DNA of 64,000 nucleotides from Flavobacteriales bacterium (GCA_019912395.1 JAIOIH010000021.1:1-64000); one strand, 5' to 3'; numbered from the stretch's first letter, positions 1-10,859 are shown. The notes: generated by a model from the letters alone, not told the origin. Program-made: numbers and translations.

Positions 1-419
1 CCCTGAATGAAATGGGGCGGCGGGCCGAAGCGATTGCCGCGTATCAGCAGAACGTGCGCGTTGCGCCGGGCGATGTCATGGCCCGCAACAACCTGGGCAA
101 TGCCTACCGCGACAGCGGGCGCATCCGCGAGGCGATGCACGCGTATCGCGCGGCAGTGGAAATCGACCCCGACTACGTTCAGGGCTGGCATAACCTGGGG
201 CTGACGTTTTATCTGACAAAAGGCGAGGCGGGGGTGACGCAGGTGCTGCAAAAACTGCAGGCCACCGACCCGGCGCTGGCCGAGGTCTGGCGCAGACTGG
301 CGATCGATTATTCGATCACGCGCGATGAGCGGGTGGCGCGCGAGGCGGTACGGGTGCTGCGGGGCTTGAGCGAGGCCGAACGGGCACGCATGTTCGGCAT
401 CCTGTTTGCCGGGGGCTGA
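1..419 (+). CDS. TPR-repeat protein, 3' end only
   Basis: The reading frame is open to the left edge of the window, so this is the C-terminal part of a longer protein; the stop codon is at 417-419. The visible ~138 residues hold at least two tetratricopeptide repeats: an EAIAAYQQNVRVAPGD unit followed by NNLGNAYRDSGRIREAMHAY and a further NLGLTFY unit. TPR arrays are helical scaffolds for protein-protein contacts. No catalytic domain is visible here, and the function of the full protein cannot be told. The gene converges on the glycosyltransferase gene, with only 4 nt between the two stop codons. The first ATG in the frame (position 12) sits inside a TPR helix and is unlikely to be the true start. 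Confidence 0.8.
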   Translation, partial: LNEMGRRAEAIAAYQQNVRVAPGDVMARNNLGNAYRDSGRIREAMHAYRAAVEIDPDYVQGWHNLGLTFYLTKGEAGVTQVLQKLQATDPALAEVWRRLAIDYSITRDERVAREAVRVLRGLSEAERARMFGILFAGG

Positions 420-423
420 GTCC

Positions 424-1383
424 TCAGACGGTGGTTTGTTCGAACTCCGCCACGATTTGCCGCAGCCGGCTGGCTTCGTGCTCCGGCCGCATCAGGCCGC
501 GCCGCAGCCGGCCATGTTTGAGCAGGTCGGCATAGAAACCCGGATCGTCCTCGGCCATCGATAACAGCCTGGCCAGATGCCGTTCGTCGCCCACCGGGAA
601 ATAGCCGGGGTAATCCTCGCCCAGCATGCCGATGTTGCCGGGCATGTGCGAGGCCAGCACCGGCACATCCGCCGCCAGCGCTTCGCAGATCACGTTGGCG
701 CCGCCTTCCATCACCGAACTGATCACCAGCAGATGCGCGCGTGACAGGCGCTTCAGCACGGTCTTGTGCGGCACGTCGCCCGCCCAGGTCCAGCGCGGCA
801 GCTTGGTCTGGGCCATCTCTGCGGTATCGGCCATGTCGTCGCTCAGGGCGCCGCCGAGATGGGTGATCTGGATTTCCGAGTTTTCGGGCAGATAGGCCGT
901 GGCGAGGGCTGCGCGGAACGGATCTTTTTCCTCGCGCAGGTGACCGATCGCCAGCACGTCGAACAGGTTCGGCCGTTCAGGCGTGCGGGCAATGTCGGGC
1001 GCCGACTGATACACTACCCGCGTTTTGGCGGCCAGATGCACAGCCAGTTCGTCGGGGCCGTGATCCTGCAGCACGATCAGGCGGTGCGCGAGTTCCAGCG
1101 CCTGCTGGGCATGACGGTCTTCGTGGATGTCGCGGTAAAGGTCGGTGCCGGTGAGCGCGAGCAATAACGGGCGGGTCGGAAAGGCTGTTGCAAAGGACTG
1201 GATCGAGGCAAAGCTGCGCCGTGCATGCAGCGCCAGCATCAGGTCGGCTGGACGGCCGTCCCATTCCACCTGTACCCGCACCGTGTGCCCGGCTTCGCGC
1301 AGAAAGCGCGTCCAGCGTGCGGCCGTGTGCCAGTTTCCGTTGCGATGTTCACGGCCGTAAGGGGTGATGAGGGCGATCCGCAT
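424..1383 (-). CDS. senB: SenB-type selenosugar glycosyltransferase (TIGR04348-like)
   Basis: 319-aa GT-B glycosyltransferase. The N-terminal block with GNWHTAARW (about residues 16-24) and WDGRPADLMLALHARRS, the TGTDLYRDI motif (78-86), GHLREEKDP (147-155) and the donor-site block EGGANVICEALA (226-237) match the family described as selenoneine biosynthesis selenosugar synthase (SenB). That enzyme joins selenophosphate to a UDP-sugar to give a selenosugar. In characterised clusters it sits with senA (selenoneine synthase) and senC (selD-like selenophosphate synthase). Neither is visible here: the neighbours are a TPR gene and an rRNA methyltransferase. The family match is by recalled motifs, and a generic GT4-like enzyme cannot be excluded. 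The start at 1383 gives the expected short N-terminal beta strand, MRIALITP. Confidence 0.75.
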   Translation of the reverse strand: MRIALITPYGREHRNGNWHTAARWTRFLREAGHTVRVQVEWDGRPADLMLALHARRSFASIQSFATAFPTRPLLLALTGTDLYRDIHEDRHAQQALELAHRLIVLQDHGPDELAVHLAAKTRVVYQSAPDIARTPERPNLFDVLAIGHLREEKDPFRAALATAYLPENSEIQITHLGGALSDDMADTAEMAQTKLPRWTWAGDVPHKTVLKRLSRAHLLVISSVMEGGANVICEALAADVPVLASHMPGNIGMLGEDYPGYFPVGDERHLARLLSMAEDDPGFYADLLKHGRLRRGLMRPEHEASRLRQIVAEFEQTTV

Positions 1384-1427
1384 GGCGGAAGTGTACGCCC
1401 GCCATGCGGATCGCGGATAATCCGGGC

Positions 1428-2207
1428 ATGAGCGAAACGACCATCACCTCGCGCGACAACCCCATTTTCAGGCGCCTGAAAAAGCTGGCCGAATCGGCGC
1501 GCGCCCGGCGTGAGGCGCACATGACTTTGCTGGACGGCGAACATCTGCTGGCGGCCTATCTCGATGCGGGAGGCCAGCCGCACACGCTGGCATGCGCATC
1601 GTCGTTCGACGTGGGCCGTTTCAGAGCCTTGGCGGGGCGATGTCCGCATGCCAAAACCATCGTGCTGCCCGATGCACTGTTTGCCGAGCTGGCGCCTGTA
1701 GCCACGCCCACGGGGGTGCTGAGCGAAGCCGCCTGGCTGACGCCGCCCACCCTCAACACGCCGCCGCTGGTGTTGGTGCTGGAAGACATTCAGGACCCCG
1801 GCAATCTGGGTGCCATGTTGCGTACCGGGGCGGCGGCAGGTGCCACGCTGGCGGTGCTGAGCAAGGGTTGCCACGACGCGTGGTCGCCCAAGGCGCTGCG
1901 TGGCGGGCAGGGTGCCCAGTTTGTGTTGCCGCTCGAATGCGGTGCGGATATTCCGGCCTGGTGTGCGTCGTTCGAAGGGCAGAGTCTTGCCCTTGCGTTA
2001 GGTGAGGACAGGAGCGTGTTTGCGCGCGACCTGACAGGTCCGCTGGCAATTATTGTCGGCAACGAAGGCGCGGGCTTGTCGGATAAGGTACGTGCCGCGG
2101 CGACCGCTACGGTTCAGATTCCGATGCCGGGCAGGATGGAATCATTGAACGCCTCGGCGGCACTGGCCATTGCCATGTTTGAAGCCGTGCGGCAGCGGTT
2201 AGGTTGA
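1428..2207 (+). CDS. SpoU/TrmH-family RNA 2'-O-methyltransferase
   Basis: 259-aa SPOUT-fold methyltransferase, predicted to transfer a methyl group from S-adenosylmethionine to a ribose 2'-OH in rRNA or tRNA. An N-terminal substrate-binding domain (about 1-95) precedes the three SpoU motifs: DIQDPGNLGAMLRT (120-133) with the conserved N and R, IIVGNEGAGLS (208-218), and IPMPGRMESLNAS (231-243), which helps form the knotted cofactor pocket. Length and order fit the RlmB/TsnR-like branch; the target nucleotide cannot be deduced. I chose the ATG at 1428 because the upstream in-frame ATG (1404) adds eight non-conserved residues. The gene is divergent from senB (44 nt apart) and followed by a convergent small gene. 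Confidence 0.85.
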   Translation: MSETTITSRDNPIFRRLKKLAESARARREAHMTLLDGEHLLAAYLDAGGQPHTLACASSFDVGRFRALAGRCPHAKTIVLPDALFAELAPVATPTGVLSEAAWLTPPTLNTPPLVLVLEDIQDPGNLGAMLRTGAAAGATLAVLSKGCHDAWSPKALRGGQGAQFVLPLECGADIPAWCASFEGQSLALALGEDRSVFARDLTGPLAIIVGNEGAGLSDKVRAAATATVQIPMPGRMESLNASAALAIAMFEAVRQRLG

Positions 2208-2230
2208 ATCGCGTATTTTATTGCTGTGTC

Positions 2231-2533
2231 TCAGTTCGGGTGTGGCAAGGCCCGCTCGCCGGTGCGCCGGTCTTCCACAATTCGCAACTGGTGTTCTTTG
2301 GCAAAGCTCATCACGTGGTCGTAGGTGGCACGGTCCTCGGTTTCCAGCCAGGGGGCCACAATCAGGCTAAGCTCCCCTTCGACCACGTTGGGCTGCACGC
2401 CGTAGGTATAGCGTAAACGCGGGTCTGCAAGGAAACCGGCCAATGCCGCCGCAAGACTCTCGATCCAGACTGCCGGGTTGAACGCGGTATCGCTTGTTGT
2501 CATGCCACTCAATCCCCTGTTTTCTTCAGACAT
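2231..2533 (-). CDS. small hypothetical protein
   Basis: A 100-aa frame (or 90 aa from the internal ATG at 2503, which gives MTTSDTAFNP). I do not recognise a family. It is acidic to neutral and has no signal peptide or membrane segment. A central helical stretch (IESLAAALAGFLADPRLRY) is followed by a segment that could form beta strands (EGELSLIVAPWLETED) and an amphipathic helix. It lies between the rRNA methyltransferase gene (convergent, 23 nt) and ppsR, with a 178-nt gap on the ppsR side. Codon use resembles its neighbours, so it is probably a real gene, but no role can be assigned. Confidence 0.5.
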   Translation of the reverse strand: MSEENRGLSGMTTSDTAFNPAVWIESLAAALAGFLADPRLRYTYGVQPNVVEGELSLIVAPWLETEDRATYDHVMSFAKEHQLRIVEDRRTGERALPHPN

Positions 2534-2711
2534 TGACCATGTACCTTTTTGCGGAACGCACAGTACTTATTCGGCATGTTTCGACAAAACTGAAGCGGGG
2601 CGTGGTGCCGCGAGGCCATTTTTTCATGAAAGCGCAGACTTGCCTTCGGGGTTCCTGCCGGTGCTGGCGAGTACTGCCGTCAGCCCCTTTCCCGGGATGA
2701 CAGGTCGTTAT

Positions 2712-3488
2712 TCAGGCTGAGCGCAAGCGGGCGGCGATTTCCTCGACCGACATGCGGGTGGTGTCGATGACCGGAATGGCGTGGAGGGCGTAGAAGCGTT
2801 CGGCGGCTGCGAGCTCTTCGCGACATTGCGCGAGGCTGGCGTAGCGGCTGTCGGGGTAGCGTGCCTGGCGGATGGCGGCCAGGCGTTCGGCCGACAGGGT
2901 CAGGCCGCGCAGACGGGGAAGCTGTGCCAGTAGCGGCTGCGGCAGGCTGCTTTGGGCAAGGTCTTCCGGTGTGAGCGGATAGTTGGCGACACGCAGGCCG
3001 TATTGCAGGGCGAGGTAGAGTGCGGTGGGGGTTTTGCCGACGCGCGACACGCCGATCAGGATGAGGTCGGCCTGATCGAGCCGCTGCGGCTGCAGGCCAT
3101 CATCCAGTGCCAGGCTGAAATTGACCGCGTCCATGCGCGATTCGTAGTTGTGCGCCATGCCGTGGGTGCGGCCGCCGCTGGGCGTGGCGGCATGCCCCAG
3201 CGCGGTTTCCACAGCCGGGGAAAGCAGGTCAAACACATCGAACAGGCTGGGCGTGCTGTCACGCAGCCGGTCACGCAGGGCGGGGTCGGTCAGCGTGGAA
3301 AACACCAGCGCGTCGGGCGTGCGGGCGATCCGTTCGATGGCGGACTGCACCTTCTCGTGATTGTCGATGAACGGCAAGGTAATCAGGCTAAACTCGAAGG
3401 CAGGAAACTGCGACAGCACGCTCTTCGCCACCGCTTCGACGGTGACGCCAGTGTGATCGGAAACGCAGTATGCAATGCGGTTTTTCAT
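2712..3488 (-). CDS. ppsR: PEP synthase regulatory protein (kinase/pyrophosphorylase)
   Basis: 258-aa member of the DUF299/PpsR family. It inactivates PEP synthase by ADP-dependent phosphorylation of a Thr near the catalytic His, and reactivates it by Pi-dependent dephosphorylation. The N-terminal [17 protein letters not shown] block and the P-loop-like [10 protein letters not shown] (146-155) are the family hallmarks, and the length is normal (about 270 aa). It lies head to head with ppsA, its substrate gene, and the two start codons are 11 nt apart. Each gene's promoter and ribosome-binding region must therefore lie at least partly inside the other's first codons. The start is fixed by the conserved N-terminal alignment. 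Confidence 0.92.
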   Translation of the reverse strand: MKNRIAYCVSDHTGVTVEAVAKSVLSQFPAFEFSLITLPFIDNHEKVQSAIERIARTPDALVFSTLTDPALRDRLRDSTPSLFDVFDLLSPAVETALGHAATPSGGRTHGMAHNYESRMDAVNFSLALDDGLQPQRLDQADLILIGVSRVGKTPTALYLALQYGLRVANYPLTPEDLAQSSLPQPLLAQLPRLRGLTLSAERLAAIRQARYPDSRYASLAQCREELAAAERFYALHAIPVIDTTRMSVEEIAARLRSA

Positions 3489-3499
3489 GGAGAGTAAGT

Positions 3500-5896
<2,397 letters not shown>

Positions 5897-5920
5897 GCCG
5901 GCGCCTCGGCTTCAAGCAAA

Positions 5921-5947
5921 AAAAGCCCCGTCGATGACGGGGCTTTT
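5921..5947 (+). terminator. Rho-independent terminator of ppsA
   Basis: A 10-bp perfect stem, AAAAGCCCCG (5921-5930) and CGGGGCTTTT (5938-5947), with a 7-nt loop, begins 25 nt after the ppsA stop. The A-run and T-run at its two ends let it work in both directions, so it could also stop transcription from the cold-shock gene. Confidence 0.85.
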
Positions 5948-5960
5948 CACTCAGCAGGGT

Positions 5961-6020
5961 GCTGAAAAAGTCCATCCTGGACTTCTTCAGCTCGCCGAGT
6001 CCGGTACATGCCCGGACTCG
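5961..6020. repeat. two tandem hairpins between ppsA and the cold-shock gene
   Basis: Hairpin 1 (5961-5991) pairs gctgaaaaagtcca with tggacttcttcagc: 14 bp, one mismatch, 3-nt loop. Hairpin 2 (5996-6020) pairs cgagtccgg with ccggactcg: 9 bp, 7-nt loop. They directly follow the ppsA terminator and precede the convergent cold-shock gene stop at 6036. The layout looks like a dispersed repeat or an insertion-sequence remnant rather than a second simple terminator; the family was not identified. Confidence 0.55.
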
Positions 6021-6035
6021 TCTCCGACGAATCGA

Positions 6036-6242
6036 TCACTTGATCGGTTGCACGCCCGAGGCCTGCGAGCCCTTGGGCCCCTGCACGATTTCGAAATTCA
6101 CGCGCTGGCCCTGCTGCAGGGAGCGAAATCCCTGCGCATTGATTGCCGAAAAATGCACGAAGATGTCTTCGCCGCCCTCTTCGGGCGCGATGAAGCCAAA
6201 CCCCTTGGCATCGTTGAACCACTTGACGGTACCGGTACGCAT
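6036..6242 (-). CDS. cold-shock domain protein (CspA family)
   Basis: A 68-aa single-domain cold-shock protein, a five-stranded OB fold that binds single-stranded nucleic acid and melts RNA secondary structure. The RNP1 motif KGFGFI (13-18) and RNP2 motif DIFVHF (26-31) are intact, as is the [18 protein letters not shown] opening. The ATG at 6242 is chosen because it starts exactly at the conserved domain; the longer upstream frame would add 23 low-complexity residues. The 228 nt upstream contain no other gene and could hold a structured leader, as in many csp genes. It is a stand-alone gene convergent with ppsA. Confidence 0.92.
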   Translation of the reverse strand: MRTGTVKWFNDAKGFGFIAPEEGGEDIFVHFSAINAQGFRSLQQGQRVNFEIVQGPKGSQASGVQPIK

Positions 6243-6470
6243 TGCCTTGAACCCCTCTGGATGATCCCCTGCGTGCGGCGCAGCTCCCCGCCCGCCAGCG
6301 CGGGCGCACACGCTGGTGCACCGGGAAATTCAAGCACCGTCGTGCGTAGGCGATCAAGCCGCGTCCGATCGACGGTCAAGGATCACGCCTGAAAGGCTCA
6401 TCGCCTGCAAACGCAAATCAGCTGCGGGTTTCGGGCGGTTTCTAGTCAGCCGTACCGCGATTGCTGAAGG

Positions 6471-7223
6471 TCAAAGGCCTTCGAGCAAGGCCACGACCAA
6501 GGTCGGAACCTGCGCGGTTGCCGCGGCCAGATTGGCGTAGATCTCGGCCAGACTGATTTCCTTCGTCTCGCCACAACCCGCCGCCCAGTTGGCGATCAGC
6601 GCGATGCAGGCATATTCAAGATCCAGCTCGCGCGCGAGCGCCGCTTCGGGCATTCCGGTCATGCCAACCAGGTCGCAGCCATCCCGGCGCATGCGTGAAA
6701 CCTCGGCGCGGGTTTCCAGTCGCGGGCCCTGGGTTGCGCCGTAGCAGCCCCCATCGACGATCGCAATGCCGATGCTGTCGGCCGCTTCGATCAAGCCTTG
6801 GCGCAGACTCGCCGTATACGGCTCGCTGAAATCGATGTGGCGCACCTGCGCTCCGGCAACATCGCAGAAGCTGGTGATGCGTTCACTGGTGTAGTCGATG
6901 ATCTGATCGGGCACCGCAAGGATGCGCGGCACCATGTCGGCACGAATGCCGCCCACCGCGTTGATGCCGATCACGCGGCGCGCACCCAGATGATGCAAGG
7001 CCCACAGGTTGGCGCGATAGTTCACGCGATGCGGCGGAATCGTGTGCGACTCGCCATGCCGCGCGAGAAACGCGATGCGATGTCTGCCGACCGTGCCGAT
7101 CACGATGCTGTCGGATGGATGGCCGTATGGCGTATCGAGCGCATGCCGCTCGACGCCCTGCAGGTCCGGGAACCGATACAGGCCGGTGCCGCCAATCAGG
7201 GCGAGGTCGATCGTGCGTGTCAT
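6471..7223 (-). CDS. S-methyl-5'-thioinosine (or thioadenosine) phosphorylase
   Basis: 250-aa PNP/MTAP-family phosphorylase, which splits the methylthio-nucleoside from polyamine synthesis into base and methylthioribose-1-phosphate. Visible motifs are the phosphate-binding GGTG (11-14), RHG (55-57), NAVGGI (88-93), TQGPRLETRAEV (164-175) and GMTGMPEAALARE (187-199). Placement next to a hypoxanthine phosphoribosyltransferase favours the methylthioinosine type known from Pseudomonas, since that reaction releases hypoxanthine; sequence reading alone does not settle it. The start at 7223 overlaps the hpt stop (ATGA), which indicates translational coupling as the last gene of nagZ-hpt-this operon. 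Confidence 0.85.
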   Translation of the reverse strand: MTRTIDLALIGGTGLYRFPDLQGVERHALDTPYGHPSDSIVIGTVGRHRIAFLARHGESHTIPPHRVNYRANLWALHHLGARRVIGINAVGGIRADMVPRILAVPDQIIDYTSERITSFCDVAGAQVRHIDFSEPYTASLRQGLIEAADSIGIAIVDGGCYGATQGPRLETRAEVSRMRRDGCDLVGMTGMPEAALARELDLEYACIALIANWAAGCGETKEISLAEIYANLAAATAQVPTLVVALLEGL

Positions 7224-7768
7224 GCATCCACCGCGTAGATGGCCGGCAGGTTCCGTCCCTGCTCGTGATAGTCCATGCCATAGCCGAACACATAGCGATC
7301 GGGGACTTCGACGCCGACGAATTCGGCGCGGAGTCCGACGCCACGGCCATGCCGTTTCTCGCACAGTACCGCGATCAGGACACGCGCTGCACCTTGCGCG
7401 CTGCAATAGTCGCGGATCTCGGCCAGGGTGTGACCTTCATCGAGGATGTCATCGACCAGCAGCACGGTGGCGCCGGCCAGCGATACGTTCGGACGCTTGA
7501 CCCAGTGCAGCGCGCCGCCGCTGGTTTCACCGCGATAGCGCGTGGCATGCACGTAATCGAATGTCAGTGGTGAGGACAGCAGGGTGGCAAGCTGGCCCGC
7601 GAACGGCAAGGCACCTTGCATCACGGTGAGAAACACCGCCGGGCGACCTGCCAGCTCGGTGTCGATCTCGCCGGCCATGCGCGTGATCGCCGCGGCCAGC
7701 ACGTCGCCATCGTGGATGCGCTCGGCGCTTGCCAGCGCCGCAGCAAGAGGGGGAACTTGCTTGTTCAT
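7220..7768 (-). CDS. hpt: hypoxanthine-guanine phosphoribosyltransferase
   Basis: 182-aa purine salvage enzyme: hypoxanthine or guanine + PRPP to IMP or GMP. The PRPP-binding loop VLLVDDILDEGHT (102-114) has the two acidic residues and the Gly-x-Thr expected. The metal/PPi segment near VMQGALPFAG (49-58) and the base-binding PDRYVFGYGMDY region are also present. It overlaps nagZ upstream by 4 nt (7765-7768) and the phosphorylase downstream by 4 nt (7220-7223). The three genes form one translationally coupled unit that links cell-wall sugar recycling with purine and methylthio-nucleoside salvage. Confidence 0.93.
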   Translation of the reverse strand: MNKQVPPLAAALASAERIHDGDVLAAAITRMAGEIDTELAGRPAVFLTVMQGALPFAGQLATLLSSPLTFDYVHATRYRGETSGGALHWVKRPNVSLAGATVLLVDDILDEGHTLAEIRDYCSAQGAARVLIAVLCEKRHGRGVGLRAEFVGVEVPDRYVFGYGMDYHEQGRNLPAIYAVDA

Positions 7769-8778
7769 GTCGTCGTTTCCGTATCCAGCGCAGCGAGGCG
7801 CGCAATGAAGAGTTCACGCTGGGGATTGTCCGCCAACGCCCGCCAGGTCGGCGCCAGCGCGCCCTGCAGCGTGGCCAGTCGTGCCTGCGCACAGGGTACA
7901 TGCGCGCGCGCCGCAGCGATCGATTCGTCGACGATCGCTGGCGAACAGGCCAGCAACAGATCGCAGCCGGCGCGCACATGCGCCTCGATGCGAGCGGCTA
8001 TCGGCCCCATCGATTCGGCTGCGGCCATGCCGATGTCATCACCGATCACCAGGCCGCGAAATCCGAGTTCGCCGCGCAACACCTGATCGATCCAGACGCG
8101 CGAATAACCGGCCGGCAGCGCATCGACTGCGGGGTAGGTGACATGCGCCATCATCACCGCCTCGGCGCCGGCCTCGATCGCGTCGGCAAATGGCACGAGG
8201 TCGCTGACTCGCAAGTCGGCCAGGCTGCGCGAATCGATTGCGGCGTCGAAATGGGTGTCTTCGGACACGCTGCCGTGGCCGGGAAAATGCTTGATCGTCG
8301 CCGCCATCCCGGCCAGGCGCATGCCGCGCAGGCAAGCCAGCGCGAGCCGCGAAACCACCTGCGGATCGGCATGCAGGGCGCGCACGCCGATCGCGCGGTT
8401 GCCGCGTGCGAGATCGACCACCGGGGCAAAGCTGAGGTCGATGCCGATCGCGCGCATCTCGGCCGCCATCAACCAGGCATGTTCTTCGGCGCGCGCGACG
8501 GCGGCTTGCGGATCACGATCATGCAGTGCGCCCAGACTCGCGAGCGGCGGCAGGCGCGTGAAGCCTTCACGAAAACGCTGCACCGGGCCGCCTTCCTGAT
8601 CGACACAGACGAGAAAGGGCCCACCGCGCTCCGCGCGGATCGAGTCGATCAGCGCGGCGACCTGCTCGCGACTGTCGAAATTGCGCGCGAACAGGATCAC
8701 GCCGCTGACCTGCGGCACCGCCAATCGTGCGCGGTCGGCCTCGTCGAGTCGCTTGCCAGCCAATCCAATGATGAGCAT
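7765..8778 (-). CDS. nagZ: beta-N-acetylglucosaminidase, peptidoglycan recycling
   Basis: 337-aa GH3 glucosaminidase, cytosolic (no signal peptide). It removes GlcNAc from GlcNAc-anhydroMurNAc-peptides during wall recycling. The diagnostic KHFPGHGSVSEDTH (163-176) carries the His/Asp general-acid loop of NagZ, and GDDIGM (246-251) holds the probable nucleophile Asp247. VCVDQEGGPVQRF (57-69) is the usual substrate-pocket segment. The ATG at 8778 begins at the conserved MLIIGLAG; the longer frame adds a poor Arg-rich extension. First gene of the nagZ-hpt-phosphorylase operon. Confidence 0.93.
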   Translation of the reverse strand: MLIIGLAGKRLDEADRARLAVPQVSGVILFARNFDSREQVAALIDSIRAERGGPFLVCVDQEGGPVQRFREGFTRLPPLASLGALHDRDPQAAVARAEEHAWLMAAEMRAIGIDLSFAPVVDLARGNRAIGVRALHADPQVVSRLALACLRGMRLAGMAATIKHFPGHGSVSEDTHFDAAIDSRSLADLRVSDLVPFADAIEAGAEAVMMAHVTYPAVDALPAGYSRVWIDQVLRGELGFRGLVIGDDIGMAAAESMGPIAARIEAHVRAGCDLLLACSPAIVDESIAAARAHVPCAQARLATLQGALAPTWRALADNPQRELFIARLAALDTETTT

Positions 8779-8924
8779 CTGCGGCCTTTCCCGGGACTCC
8801 CCGCGCGCCGCCCATCGGCGGCCGCAGGGCCCTGTCAAACCGCCGATTGTACCGGCAAGCGGCGCTGGCGCAGCGTCGATGGGCCGAACGGGGCTTCAGA
8901 CACAGGCCGCGCGGCAGCCGTCAT

Positions 8925-10223
8925 TCAGCGCACGAACAGCGCGATCGATTCCACGTGCGCGGTATGCGGAAACATGTCCATCACGCCGGCCGCCTCAAGC
9001 GTGAAACCGTGCCGATTGACCAGGGTTCCGGCATCGCGAGCAAGAGAACCCGGATGGCAGGACACATAAACGATGCGATCGCAGCCCTTGCGCGGCAGGT
9101 ATTCGAGCACGGCGGCCGCGCCCGAGCGTGGCGGATCGAGCAGCAGCTTGTGGTAGCTGCGTCGCGCCCACGGCGCATCAGCCTGATCGGCGGCCAGATC
9201 GGCGGCGAAGAACTCGACATTGCCGATGCCATTGGCTTGCGCGTTCTCGCGCGAGCGCGCCACCAACGCCGCCTCACCTTCGACGCCGACCACCTCGCCT
9301 GCGCGCCGCGCAATCGGCAAGGTGAAATTGCCGAGGCCGCAGAACAGGTCGAGCACGTGGTCGGAGGCATTCAATTCGAGCAGTTCGAGCGCGCGCGCGA
9401 TCATGCGCAGGTTCATGCCGCCATTGACCTGGATGAAGTCGAGCGGGCGAAACGCGATGTCGATGTCGAAGTCGGGAATGCGAAACGACAGCGACACCTG
9501 TTCGGGCCACAACGGCACGACGCTGTCGGGCCCGCCACTTTGCAGCAGGATCGCGATCTCATGGGCCTTGGCGAAGTCGACGAGCGCGGCGCGATCGCTG
9601 TCCACGAGCGGCTGCAGATGGCGAAAGGTCAGCGCAACGCACTGATCGCCGGCGGCAATCTCGATCTGCGCGATCTGCTCACGCGCGGTCAGCGAGCCGA
9701 CCAGGCGCGACAACTCGGCCAGACGCAGGCCGATCGCAGGCAGCAAGGTGTGGCACTCGCTCAGATCGGCAACGAAGCGCGGATTGTCCTCGCGGAAGCC
9801 GACCAGTGCCTTGTCTTTCTTGGCCACCCATTTCACCGACAGCCGGCCCTTGCGTCGATAGCCCCAAGGCTCGGCAGTCAGCGGTTCGAGCCAGCGCAGC
9901 GGCGCGACCTTGCCGATGCGCTCGAAATTCTCGGCGAGCACGCGCTGCTTGGCGGCGATCTGCGCAGCCGGCGGCAGGTGCTGCAGCGTGCAACCGCTGC
10001 AACCGCCGAAATGCGGACAGCGCGGGGCGATGCGCTCGGGCGAGCGTTGCAGCAACTCCTCGACCTTGGCCTCGTCGAAATGGCGGCTGCGCTTGACGAT
10101 GCGCACGCGCGCCGTCTCGCCCGGCAGAGCGCCGGCCACGAACAGGGTCTTGCCATTGACGTGGGCGACACCACGACCATCATGGGAAAGGTCGGTGATC
10201 GAAACTTCGGTGATCTGATTCAT
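8925..10223 (-). CDS. rlmD: 23S rRNA (uracil-1939-C5)-methyltransferase
   Basis: 432-aa RlmD/RumA. An N-terminal TRAM domain (about 1-60, with DLSHDGRGVAHVNGKTLFV) binds RNA. Cys69, Cys75, Cys78 and Cys157 are placed to hold the [4Fe-4S] cluster (CPHFGGCSGC). The C-terminal SAM domain has DLFCGLGNFTLPIA, LDPPRSGA and the catalytic nucleophile Cys389 in VYVSCHPGSL. The length and the position of the catalytic Cys equal those of the E. coli enzyme as I recall it. Stand-alone minus-strand gene between nagZ and the ydbL homologue, with short gaps on both sides. Confidence 0.94.
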   Translation of the reverse strand: MNQITEVSITDLSHDGRGVAHVNGKTLFVAGALPGETARVRIVKRSRHFDEAKVEELLQRSPERIAPRCPHFGGCSGCTLQHLPPAAQIAAKQRVLAENFERIGKVAPLRWLEPLTAEPWGYRRKGRLSVKWVAKKDKALVGFREDNPRFVADLSECHTLLPAIGLRLAELSRLVGSLTAREQIAQIEIAAGDQCVALTFRHLQPLVDSDRAALVDFAKAHEIAILLQSGGPDSVVPLWPEQVSLSFRIPDFDIDIAFRPLDFIQVNGGMNLRMIARALELLELNASDHVLDLFCGLGNFTLPIARRAGEVVGVEGEAALVARSRENAQANGIGNVEFFAADLAADQADAPWARRSYHKLLLDPPRSGAAAVLEYLPRKGCDRIVYVSCHPGSLARDAGTLVNRHGFTLEAAGVMDMFPHTAHVESIALFVR

Positions 10224-10256
10224 CGGTTGCGGACAGGGGCGGCGCGCCGTGCGACG

Positions 10257-10847
10257 CTACTTGCGCTGCCAGACACTGTGGGAATCCTGATAGTACCAGC
10301 CGGGCCGGGCCCGCTCGATCCATTGCTGCGCAAACGTCGCACGAATCTGCGGCGCCCAGTCGGCATGGCCGTTGGCGAGCGCGATCTCGCGATAGGCGGC
10401 CTCGCGGTCACGATTCTCGGCGGCGACTGCCGCATTGATCGCAGCACGCTGGGCGAGTGGAATCAAGGCTGCATCGCGCACGGCGACCAGGGCGTCGCGC
10501 GTGAAACCGAGGGCACCGCTGTCGAAGTGCGCACGCAACTGCGTCGAGAAGCGTTCCTGCATGCGTACCTGAATCGCCTGGATCTGCGGTGTCTGCACGG
10601 TGATGTCGGCGCCCTGCGCATGCGCGCTGGGCACCAAGAGGTCGAGCAAGGCCGCGGCTGGATTCTTGCGCTCTGGCGCGGGGGGCGGATCGCTGGGCGC
10701 AGGCGCCTCGCCACCGAGCACCTTGTCGACGAACTGGCCCGCCGCTTTCTGCGCGGCAGCCTCGGGAAAGTAGACATTGATCGTCACGCAAGCGACCGGC
10801 GCGACGCAGGCGATGAACAGGGCAAGGACGGCAAGCGGACGACGCAT
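10257..10847 (-). CDS. YdbL-like (DUF1318) lipoprotein, possibly with a YnbE-like N-terminus
   Basis: 196-aa predicted lipoprotein. The signal peptide ends in PVAC (Cys20; Cys14 is a weaker candidate), followed by VTINVYFPEAAAQKAA. The C-terminal half (AAENRDREAAYREIALANG, then ERARPGWYYQ...W) matches the YdbL/DUF1318 pattern. In E. coli ydbH-ynbE-ydbL, YdbH is an AsmA-like bridge for phospholipids and YnbE is a small lipoprotein with a TIN strand. No separate ynbE gene is present here, and the VTIN strand right after the lipid-modified Cys suggests this protein may combine both roles; that is inference. It lies 12 nt downstream of the ydbH homologue, same strand. Confidence 0.7.
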   Translation of the reverse strand: MRRPLAVLALFIACVAPVACVTINVYFPEAAAQKAAGQFVDKVLGGEAPAPSDPPPAPERKNPAAALLDLLVPSAHAQGADITVQTPQIQAIQVRMQERFSTQLRAHFDSGALGFTRDALVAVRDAALIPLAQRAAINAAVAAENRDREAAYREIALANGHADWAPQIRATFAQQWIERARPGWYYQDSHSVWQRK

Positions 10848-10859
10848 GAAACCTCCGAT

